Assembly: GCF_030463565.1 (NCBI RefSeq)
Contig: NC_134646.1
Coordinates: 60,963,710 to 61,027,709 of the forward strand
Length of the DNA stretch: 64,000 nt
Source of the DNA: Pelecanus crispus
Lineage: Eukaryota > Chordata > Aves > Pelecaniformes > Pelecanidae
Reading direction: 5' to 3'
The notes below the pieces were generated by a model. It searched no databases and was not told the DNA's origin. It worked only from the letters and a program-made list of their open reading frames with translations. Position numbers and translations under genes: made by a program. The stretch's first letter is position 1, and each line of letters begins with the position of its first letter. Of this stretch, positions 26,301 to 38,300 are shown piece after piece.

Positions 26301-29300
26301 GTGGTGGGACGACTCTCATGACTGGAGTGCTGCGCTGAATGGCTATAAGCTCTTCAGAAGGGATAGCCAAGGAAGGAGAGGCAGTGGGGTGGCTCTGTAT
26401 GTTAGGGAGTGTTTTGACTGTATAGAGCTCGACAGTGGTGATGACAAGGTCGAGTGCTTACGGGTAAGGATGAGGGGAAAGGCCAGCAAGGCGGATGTCC
26501 TGTTGGGAGTCTGCTATAGACCACCCAACCAGGATGTACAGGTAGATGAGGCGTTCTATAAGCGGCTGGCAGAAGTCTCGCAATCGCTAGCCCTTGTTCT
26601 CGTGGGGGACTTCAACTTGCCGGACATCTGCTGGAAATACCATACAGCAGAGGGGCAGCAGTCTGAGAAGTTCCTAGAGCGTGTGGGGGATAACTTTCTG
26701 ACACAGCTGGTAAGCGAGCCTACCAGGGGAGGTGCCTCGCTTGACCTGCTGTTTACTAACAGAGAAGGGCTTGTGGGAGACGTCGAGGTCGGAGGCCGTC
26801 TTGGGCTTAGCGACCACGATATGATAAAGTTCTCGATTCTGGGTGATGCCAAGCGGAGGGGCAACAAAACTGTTACTATGGACTTCCGGAGGGCAGACTT
26901 TGGCCTCTTCAGGACCCTGGTTGGGAAAGTCCCTTGGGAGGCAGTCCTGAAAGGCAAAGGGGTCCAGGAAGGCTGGGCCCTCTTCAAGAAGGAAGTCTTA
27001 AGGGCGCAGGAGCGGGCTGTCCCTGCGTGCCGTAAGACCAACCGGCGGGGAAATCGACCGGCCTGGCTGAATAGGGAGCTTTTGCTGGGACTCAGGGAAA
27101 AAAGGAGAGTCTACCACCTTTGGAAGAAGGGGTGGGCAGCTCAGGAGGAGTACAGGGACCTTGTTAGGTCCTGCAGGGAGGAAATTAGAAAGGCAAAAGC
27201 CCAGCTAGAACTCAATCTGGCCAATGCTGTAAAAGGTAATAAAAAATGCTTTTATAAGTACATCAGCAATAAAAGAAGAGCCAAGGAGGATCTCCATCCT
27301 TTGCTGCATGTGGGGGGAACATTGTCACCAAGGACAAGGAAAAGGCTGAGGTACTTAACACCTTCTTTGCCTCTGTGTTAAACAGCCAGACCAGTCATCC
27401 CCAGGGTATTCAGGCCCTTGAGCTAGAGGATAGGGATGGGGACCAGAATGGAGCCCTCATAGTCCAGGAGGAAGCAGTTAATGACCTGCTGTGCCACCTG
27501 GACACTCACAAGTCTATGGGGCCAGATGGGATCCAACCGAGAGCACTGAGGGAGCTGGTGGAGGAGCTCACCAAGCCACTTTCTATATCTATCAGCAGTC
27601 CTGGTTAACAGGGGAGGTCCCTGATGACTGGAGGCTTGCCAATGTGACGCCCATCTACAAGAAGGGCTGGAAGGAGGACCCGGGAAACTACAGGCCTGTC
27701 AGCCTGACCTCAGTGCCAGGAAAGATTATGGAGAGGTTCATATTGAGTGAACTCAACAGGCAAGTGCAGGTCAGCCAGGGGATCAGGACCAGCCAGCATG
27801 GGTTCATGAAAGGCAGGTCCTGCTTGACCAACCTGATCTCCTTTTATGACCTGGTGACCCGCCTGGTAGATGATGGAAAGGCTGTGGATGTCATTTACCT
27901 GGACTTTAGCAAAGCTTTTGACACAGTCTCCCATAATATTCTCCTTGGGAAGCTGGCAGCTCATGGCTTGGACGGGCGTACTCTTCACTGGGTAAAAAAC
28001 GGGCTGGATGGCCAAGCCCAGAGAGTTGTGGTGAATGGAGTTAAGTCCAGTTGGCAACCGGTCACGAGCGGTGTTCCCCAGGGCTCTGTTTTGGGGCCAG
28101 CATTGTTTAATATCTTTATCAATGATCTGGATGAGGGGATTGAGTGCACCCTCAGTAAGTTTGCAGATGACACCAAACTAGGTGGGAGCATCGATCTGCT
28201 GGAGGGTAGGATGGCCCTGCAGAGGGACCTGGACAGGCTGGATCGATGGGCCGAGGCCAACTGTATGAGGTTTAACAAGGCCAAGTGCCAGGTCCTGCAC
28301 TTGGGTCACAACAACCCCATGCAACACTACAGGCTTGGGGAAGAGTGGCTGGAAAGCTGCCTGGCCAAAAAGGATCTTGGGGTGTTGGTAGACAGCCAGC
28401 TGAACATGAGCCAGCAGTGTGCCCAGGTGGCCAAGAAGGCCAACAGCATCCTGGCTTGTGTCAGGAATAGTGTGGCCAGCAGGAGCAGGGAGGGGATTGT
28501 CCCCCTGTACTCGGTGCTGGTGAGGCTGCACCTGGAATACTGTGTCCAGTTTTGGGCCCCTCAATACAAGAAAGACATTGAGGTGCTGGAGCGTGTTCAG
28601 AGAAGGGCAACAAGGCTGGTGAAGGGTCTGGAGCACAGGCCTTATGAGGAGTGGCTGAGGGAACTGGGGTTGTTTAGCTTAGAGAAGAGGAGGCTGAGGG
28701 GAGACCTTTTTGCTCTCTACAACTACCTGAAAGGAGGTTGTAGTGAGGCAGGTGTTGGTCTCTTCTCCCATGTAGTTAGTGGTAGGACGAGAGGAAATGG
28801 GCTCAAGCTGCGCCAGGGGAGGTTTAGGTTGGAAATTAGGAAAAATTTCTTTATGGAAAGGGTGGTCAAGCATTGGTACAGGCTGCCCAGAGAGGTGGTG
28901 GAGTCCCCATCCCTGGAAGTGTTCAAAAAGAGGGTAGATGTGGCACTTTGGGACGTGGTTTAGTCTAGTCTACCCTTGATCGGTTTACTGTGGACTTGGT
29001 AGTGTAGGTTAAATGTTGGACTGGATGATCTTAAAGGTCTTTTCCAACCTAAACAATTCTATGATTCTATGATTTATTTTCTTTCCTGCTACTGTTCATG
29101 CAACTTGCCTGACCAGAAAGCAACTGAAAGTTTTGTTTCAAAGCTTTGTCTCCATAATACTGAGCAGCAGAAGGACAGACTTTCCCAGCAAGACAGCCCT
29201 CCCCAACAGCCAGGCACTGTAAGAAACTCCCTCTCTGAATCCAAACTCAATCACAGGCAACACATTCCTCTTCCAAGCTTTCCAACCCCCCTTTTTTTAC

Positions 29301-32300
29301 TCTCACTATTCCAACTGGCAGCTCATTCCACAACCTCACAATTGTTAAAAGCTTTCTAAACTACAATTTAGGTAAAGTTATAATCTATTTACGCCCACCT
29401 GTGACAGCACTGTTTCCCAGCTTCAACAAGTTTCTTTGTATTTCTAGTATCTATTCCCCTCACAAAGTATATGGTATTTATACCCATTTCCTTTTTCAGC
29501 CTTAATTTTGCTCTAAACAAGCCGAAATTTTAATCTTGCCATACGGATTTTTTTTTTTTTTAATTTCTCCACTCTACATCCCATGATCTCCTAACTAGCC
29601 CTACATAAACAAATTTAGATTAAGTCTCAGAATCAGCACCATGAACAGTCTGTTGCACTCGCTGAAAATACATCACAACCAGCATAACCTAAGATCAAAT
29701 TTGCCGCCTTCTGTGGCAGCATGACACAAGGCTCAGATCAGGAGTCCCAAGCAAGGCTTCCTATGGAAGTTTTTGTCCTCTTCAGTGACTGCATGGTGCT
29801 TTCTCAGAGGTACTACCCCTGTGTGTTACCTCTTAGTTCACACAGCATTGGTTTAAATATCCAATACAGTTAACGAGTCACCAAAACTACCTGCTCAGGT
29901 AATGCAGTCATTCTAAGGTCTATTCAGGTTCTCCTGCTCTCCCTCTGTCAACTCATAAGCCATCAACTTCACCTGGTAAGCTCCAAGTTGACAGCAGGAG
30001 TTCTTGTTCTTTGCAAGGAAACCCGTAACTTTCCATCTTGAGGACTGAAGCAACAGCAAAAGGGATGAATTTCAGTGATACAATCTATGGTTAATCCATG
30101 CTGAAGCTTGCTTAACTTTCTACTTAGCATTGTACTCTTCTTCAGTGCCCTGCACACTGTTATAGCAGCCTGGATATTCACCTTCACATTCAATTTCAAT
30201 TAGTACCACACTAGCTGTTTTTCACAACAAATCCTTCCTGACTCCATAAATTTGGTAAAAAGCTAACAAAACCCCTATTGCTAAGCTCAGTTTCTTCCAA
30301 GATTCCCCCATTTGAGATGACTGCTTTTATTGCTACAGCTGTAGCTATCTCCATACCCTTATTTCCTTTGTACAGAACCTTAAGGAAAAATGGCAGGCTA
30401 TATTACACTGTTTCAGTATAAGGATTAATTTAATTTCAGGTTCATGCTTAAATTCTACCATGCCCTCCATGTGGTTTTTATTTACATAGTTGAAGAACCT
30501 TTTTCATGCTATTCTGATAGACTTTTCTAGGTGCAACTCAGCTTGACCTTGCCAATTCTTGCTTTTTCCTTCATCCCTGGAGCAGTAACTAGTATTTAAC
30601 TGTACTGAAGTGATTATTCATCCAATTAAATCTGCAGAGTTTTTCTACAATATTTCCCCTTAATGAGGATCACATACGATAAAATTACTTCATTTTAGCA
30701 GCTCTAACAGAATCAATTCCTGGCATCCACCGTAATCATCTGAGGTGTCTCTAAAATGTTACCAACAGCAGAATTCTCCAAAAGCATACCTCTGACACCA
30801 ATGATCTTAGCACAGAACTTATGAATCAACTTGTGATCTCACAACACAAGTTGATTTTCCAGAAGCAGTTCTTCTACAAAGACCTCATTACACTTCCATA
30901 CCAAGTCTAAAATAGCATCACCTCCTGTTGATTCAGTAACAATTTGATGACTAAATCACTGGGCTACTAATTCCTGAAACATGAGCCATCACTACCAGCA
31001 TTTATTTCCATAATCTCAAAGAAGTTAAGTTCTGTAACAATACAATTCCCACTAGCATTTCTCAGCAACATGAAAACACTCCACCGACACCAAAATCCTT
31101 TTCTAGGAATCTACAAGTCCAACACTACACCAGCAGAACTTCCCATCATCACATATAAAAATGATTTTGATCAAGACTGACAAAACAAACAAACAAAAAA
31201 AAACCCCAAAAACCAAACCACAAAAACCAGTAGTATTAATGCAACGTATTACACAATGCATGATCCCATTCCCTCATTCTTTTTTCTTCATATACTAGTT
31301 GGATTACACATAGCCTTTTTTCCTTTTTAAATGCATCCCCTGCTTCATACTAGGGCTCTAGTCAAAAGATTTTTTGTCTTTAGACCACCCCAACTGCTGA
31401 GGCTCTTTATGCATTGCTATAGTTGTGCTTACCCAATTTTATTCTGCCTTGCGGAGATTAAACCCAAGCATGCAGATTAAACTAAAAGTGTAAGGCAGAA
31501 AAGTTGGGGAAGATTCATATAAGGCACTTTCATTCATTACAAAAGCCTTATCTTTAAAAAGAAACCCAAAGGAATCAATCCTTCATGAAGAGTCATTCTG
31601 TGAGCATCTCCCAAAGATTGGACACTCAATCACATTTATCACAGTAGCTATTGATTGATAATATTTTGACTTGTCTTTGCCTACCTCCTCTTTAAAAAAA
31701 AAAAAGAAATCCAGAATTATACCATCTAGTTTTATATCTGAGTATCTTCCTTGTATAGAACACACAACCCGCTCCAGCAGAAACTTTGAAGAGCAAGTTC
31801 TGCCCCTGTGAAGGCTTTGTCACACATGTCTTCTCCACTACTAAAATCATTTTGGAGAGCAGCTCTGGACCTTGTAATACTACTCTCAGCAGATAACAAG
31901 CTCTTCTGTTCTTTTTATTCACCACAGTCTACAGGCCTTAACAAGGAGTCCCTCACTAGAGGGGCCTGCCTTCTTTCTGCAATTAATCCGCCCTTTCTCC
32001 TGAGCCTTCCATGCCATCTCCTTCTCTCTTCTCCAATCTGTCTTTAAAAAACTCTTTTATTTATGTGTTATTCATGGCCTATTATCTTCTTCACTAGCCC
32101 GGTACCTCCACTCTTAAAAATCAAAGTTTTCCTTCACAGGACACAAAGTAAAAAGAGAGCCAAGACAAAACTATAACATATCAACATCACAGGAGCATGT
32201 TAAGACAAGATGATAAAAATTGCACTGTTCTTCTAAATATTTCTTTCCCACATATAAAATACTCTTTACTACATTTACCAAAAAAAAAAATAGTAGTACA

Positions 32301-35300
32301 TATTCCAAGTTCAATCTTGAGAGAAGTCTATTTCCTGAAGACTGAAGGTAGATGAAGTGACTTTTTTTAAGTATTAAGAATTACAAGTGCATCAGAATTT
32401 TTTACACTTTCCAAAAAGCCTCCAAATTCTGCAGTTATTTTGCTAAGTAGCCTATCGGAGAAAAAGTTAACCTCAAGTAATCATAAAAACGCCTATTATC
32501 AGAGCTGGCAATGTATGGATAGATACTGGTAGGTTTAATGAAAAATGCAGGAATAGGATGTTTTGGGTTTGTTTTTTTTTTTTTTTTTAGTTATATGGCC
32601 AGCAGTTTTTGACATCTACATTGAACCCTCTCGAGTGGAAGGGAAAAAAAAAAAACCCCAAAATCCACCAAAATCCCTCACGCTTCCATGTCAGCCATGG
32701 CTACAAAACACATTATAAACTTAATACCAGATGGTGATTGCATAGAAAAAAGAAATTTTTGAGTGAGGTTATTCTAGAACCAACCAGCTCTATTTACTCC
32801 CTCCCATGACATAGCTTAACATTAGACCTTTGATCCCTGCATAAAAAAAAATTACACCAAAGAAATGCAACAGGCCAAATTCTCCACTATGCATCCATTA
32901 GCATATATATTATGTTTTAAACTGTTGTGGTCAGAACAAAAAAGGAAAAGAAATTATATTTATTAGCAATATTAATAGCTTCAATTCAGCACATTCTTAA
33001 AAAGAATAAAGTAGTGTCAAAATGAATTATTACTTGGATGTTCTAAGTGTATCTGTCTCACCTTACATATTCAGATACCACATGCAAAATTCATATCAAA
33101 TATCTTTGGGTGTAAAAAAACACCACACACACACAAACACACACCCTACTTTAAACAGAATTAGATTTGGAATTTAAAACCCAATGGTTACTTCTGAATA
33201 ACTCTGTGTGTAAAAAAAAAAAAAAACCACCACAAAATCCCACTATTCTATACAGCAATTCACTGTCTGCGTTTGAGATTTTATAGATCCTGCAACATGA
33301 TTTCCCTCCATCTTAAGGGGAACATAATCTATACTGGATAAAGTACTAGTATTTTCTGTTAATTTATTTTGGTTTTACAGAAAATAACTCACAGAAAACT
33401 CTACAAACATACGTATATTAAAGAAACCCCAAAACAACAGAAAAACCCCTAACCTGAAAAGACACACATATAAATGATAAATGGTGTGTATAGATAAACA
33501 AGTCTAGTTGCAATAAAAGCAGCTAAGTATTAAAACTCTGTAACAACTTAAGTGTTTTAAAACTAGCAACATACACATTCAGGAAGTTTTAAGAAAAGAC
33601 AAAAGTGTTAAGGAATATACATGCCAAGATTTCAGCAAAGATTAAGGAATAAATTTGAAAAATTTCTCCAGAATTTTCTCAACCAAAGACAAAGACCACT
33701 AGCTTGTGAGAGAGGGCATGCATTTAAAACAAAATGTTTTCTATCACTAATTATTTCCCAATCACACTAGCAAAAAAATTACTTTTTTATTTATCTTTCA
33801 GACAGAGTTTTTAAACTATTGCTTGATTTCTCTGTTATGTAAATTGGCAATGAACACTTTTTAACCTACCTAAAATCTGATCAAGATTTAGTTACTTCTT
33901 TAATACAGCTACAATTTACAAATGTAAAGTAGGTACTTTTGAACATCCAAACATTTTATACTGACACTATAAGGATCAATGTTTAATAAGCCAAATTAAG
34001 TAAAAAACACTTCACCCTAGTCTGAAGCTATGCTAGCAAAATTAACCTATGGTACTGTAAGGTTACTAGTGTCTCTTCTTACCCTCCCCCCCATTTTATA
34101 TTCTACCACAACAGTCCTACTCTACACCAAAATCTGGCATGAATATATCTCAGGAGAGTGATAGAAAAAGATCATCTGATTGACTATCATAATGAAAGCC
34201 ATATAACACTACGTTTGCAAAAGGGTGTGAGCACTCTTGAGTCAACGTAAGCGTTGAGCAGAAAACTCCAACCTTTCAGTAGCAGTTTACTCCACTAAAC
34301 AATTATTTAAATTAATAACCTAAAAAACCCCAAGTTAATTCTTATCCTATTTACCAACCCCTTGCAAATCTGTGCATAAATATTCAAAGTAATTTTGTTT
34401 TGCCATAATGCCACGTTATTTTCTTATATGCTTTTGCTATGATACCATTAACTCTCTGAGCTTAGTCCAAATGATGCAGCTCTCTCCACTTCAGTGGTAT
34501 GCCAGAAAAGGAAGATCCTAACAAGAGCTTACCTCTTAGGCTGCTAAGAAGTCAACTACCAACCTCTCCTCTCACTTCCCTGGCCTTACTTTTTTCAAAC
34601 CAACACTCTACCTTCTTAACCCTTTGCTACCGCAGAGTAGCTCAGGATAAGTACACTGCATCCACTTAGCTCTTTTGCAAGAAGTGGAAAAACAGCAAAA
34701 AGGCAGGATGTGTCACTCTACTAGGAAGCAAAGTGCAGGGTGCTGTCCTGCAGCAAAATGGCAAATTCAACTTAAAAAATATAGAGGACTGAAACTGTTG
34801 ATTTTTTGTTTTTTCCCCAGTCACAAAGAGCTACCAAAAGCAAGAGGCAACAGTTCAATACTTTGGAAGTATTCCTTCAGACTCATTCCAGCTTAAAAGC
34901 CAGAATCAAGTGCATCCCCAGAGCCTGAGCTTGTTGCTATTAAGAGGAGAAGCAGAAATGTCACATAATTACCACGGTCAAGGCTATGAAATACACGCGC
35001 TGCACTAGCAGTTGAAATCAGCAGATCACATTTGCATGCTCAGAGAGCACTCTTACTGACCTTCAAAGCACAAAGCAACACTCATCTGTGAAACAATCAA
35101 ACATTTGGGGCAGGGCAAGGAGAAGAGAGGAAACAAGTCTGTCTACAGCACATTAAAGAGCAGTTTTCCTAGATAAGAAAATGTCAATACAAAGAAATGC
35201 ATTTTCTTAAAACTCTCCCACGTTCTTTGACCCTACTATTAATTTCAGTCTTGAAGTTCTTCCACATTTCATGTTCCATTTCACCTCACTGTATTCACAT

Positions 35301-38300
35301 GTATTTTCTAGAGTTATGCCTGTTTCAGTAAAAATGTGAGATTATTTTTGCATACTAGTTTTTTGCACATACTAATTTTTTTCATTTACTAATCAATATA
35401 CTAATATGCAACTTGTATTTTAATATACCTAGGGAGCTATAAATATGAATATGGTGTGAATTCTGTAGTACTGGTAATAGACTCAGACTAGAATTCTCAC
35501 ATTTATCAGTTTTACTTATTAAATGCATCTTGACAAGATGCTTTAATAAAATGTCTTAACAAGAGACTAAACCCGTGCCAACCTTAAAATTCCATATTAT
35601 TACAAGTGTTTGCATACAACAACAATACTGAGAGGGATTCCCCCCTCCCCCCAAACATAAAACATCTTGAGTATTAAAAATGTCTTCATTTTACAAGAGT
35701 TAGACCTGGAGCATCACCAAGTTTTAGTAAAACTTTTTTTTATTGAAGGTATCTAAATACCTATTCTTGCTATGAACCTATGTTCAGCTGTTAAAACATT
35801 GCTCTACCAAAAACCATAAGAGACTGTACTTCCATGGCAACTTAAGCCAGTCTAACAGCTGCCAAGGTCCTACTTTCCTCCTGGTCCCAGCAGAACTAAT
35901 ATAAAGGAAGGGACAAGATTTTGTGCAAGTGTTCATACAACTCCACAGCAAACATCTGAATTAAAACTATCTTACTAAGAAAGTTCTTGCTTTTTAACCC
36001 AAATCCCTGATTTCATCCACCACAAACATTGCAAGTAAGAGACAGAGCACAAAAGTGGGAAGAGGATACCAGGCTGCAGGAGGAATGTGACACTGCTTCT
36101 TGGTACTGCCTTAGGACAACTTAAAACTTTGAAACTTCAACTCTAGTGTCTGCCTAAACTATTTCTGACAAAATCACTGCGTCAGTCACGGACACACAGA
36201 GGTGTAACTGACACAGCTATGCTGGCATAAGCCCTAAGTGCGGTTATACAATCATTGCTTGTCTCACTAAGGGATAGTGCGGTCAAACTGGTAAAGCTAT
36301 GCCATGAAAGCTGTGTACGTAACAGCATACTTACACTACCATACTGGTGTGAGGGCCCCTACACAGTCACAGGCTATGTCTAACTATGCAAGACAGTTAC
36401 AGTACCTAGGAGCATTGGTCATGGGCAGGAGTTGCCCGAACCTAACCTGAGTGCCACTGAGATACTCAGTATCAGAATGGGCACAGTGCAAGGGACTCCT
36501 GTTCTGGATAACCCCATTCAGGAAAGCCTAAATAAATAAGCTATTTTGCAGGAATGCAAGATGCATTTTCCTTATCTTTTTATGCACAGTTCTGTCTTTG
36601 GTGCAAAAAAAGCTGAAAAACCCTGCAGACAAAGTATGCTTTAATAATCAGTTTGAACCATACTTTGAATTAGTCATTCAGTAAACACACAAAACCATTT
36701 GATGCAGATTCTGTAGTCCGTTCCATAAGTCTACCCTACTGAGGTTGCTAGTAATTCTACATATAAAGGAATCGCAGGATTCAGCTCATTTTAAATCTAT
36801 TATGCCAATTCACTTGCAGACCCAGAGCTTGAAGACTTGCAGAAATAGCTCAGAACAGTTTTTCTGTACTAGCTTCGCACGTGGACACCTTTATTCCAAA
36901 GCAGAAGGGCTTAACTAAACACCATGAAGGCTCTAAGAGCTTCCAGAAAGGGAGCAAATACAACACAGCTACCATGACTTCCATTTGTATATGCTACCTT
37001 ATTTCGTAATAGTCTCCTGTACTTCAACACATCCTAACATAGCAAAAACTTAAAAAGACCTTCTCACAGTTCACTTTCAGCTAAAAATAAAAAGCAATAC
37101 ATATTTGGCTTGAACTAAACTACCTATTTAAGTAAAACATGGACTACACATTTGTTGGTTTGGTTCCCCCTCCCCTTCATAAAACACTGTACAAACGTAT
37201 TTCAGAATCTGAAGGCATGGTACCTTAAACGTTGGATTTTCTAAAGTAACTGGACTTACACAATCATTAGTTTTTCCTTTCCCAACGAACTGTTGATCTT
37301 ACTGGCTAATAACGAATAGAAATGATGAAATAATGACACAAATTAGTTTCCTACATGTCTTGTGACAACAAAGGTAGACAGAATAGTCCCTATTAGCATT
37401 CCAATAGAAGAATGATACACAGTATGAGCTCAGCTCTCAGATATAAGCATAGCCAAATTGGAGTTATACCATATGAGTGACTGAATTTTATGGTATCCAA
37501 TAAAGCGTAAGTGCTGAATGAAGCCAGGGATATTCTTCTGTAGCCAGGGATAGTCACAACACTCTCCTGTGCAGATGCTTCGAAGACTAGAAAGGAGCAA
37601 TCCATGGCCTTAGTACAATTCTGTTACAACACACCTGAACAGCAGACACAGACCTGGTCCTCAACCATGCTTATTTTTGCTGCTCACAGAGGTACTTTAT
37701 TTATTATGCAGATACTATTTTATGAAATACTCATGGCAAGCACATTCAAGTGCTCCCAATTCAAATATTACAAGTGTCAACACTGATATAATCTGAAGGG
37801 AAAATGCTAGATAAGTCAGGAGTGCAAAAGCGGACTACATCCCTAGAGTGCCTTATAGAAGACTGTTTCTCAAAATTCACACTCTTTACCATAAAAGAAC
37901 TAAATTGCTTATTTTCCTTATCTAAATTGCAGCAAAGTTTTACCTAGTTTGTCAGAGACAGAAAGATAGTCTGCATATTAATGATAATGTTTAACCAAAA
38001 CCATTTCTCAATTTAATACCAGCAGCAATTATTAGTGTAAAAGTGATGAAGTATAGTAATAACAACAATCCTTACTAGAATTATGAAAGCTAGAAACCAT
38101 TTAACAGGTAAATAATTTAAGAACTACACTAAGTACTTGCACTAGTTTAACAAGTTTAATGCAACTGAAAGACCATTAGACAACTCAGGACTGGACTGTT
38201 AACCAGCACTTTCTTGCAGTTTATAGTTACACAAGTTTACTATGATAAAACTTGAACTTTATTTAAATTTCATACTAAGTAAAGTGAACTAACCTTAGGA

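Larger units (their letters stand above)
25600..29073 (+). mobile_element. CR1 LINE, 5'-truncated, about 3.5 kb
   Basis: A non-LTR retrotransposon inserted in UBE2K intron 1 in the opposite orientation to the gene. It keeps the C-terminal half of ORF1, nearly all of ORF2 (endonuclease plus reverse transcriptase) and the diagnostic 3' end: GACTGGATGATCTTAAAGG, then TTTTCCAACC and two ATTCTATG units at about 29055-29073. The 5' boundary is taken where ORF1 coding similarity begins and is good to perhaps 20 bases. Missing sequence is the 5' UTR and the N-terminal part of ORF1. GC content is visibly above the surrounding intron. Frames are broken, so it is not autonomous. Confidence 0.95.

Noticed and set aside
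26556..28926. Minus-strand frames opposite the CR1 ORF2
   Set aside because: Shadows of the GC-rich LINE coding sequence in antisense frames.
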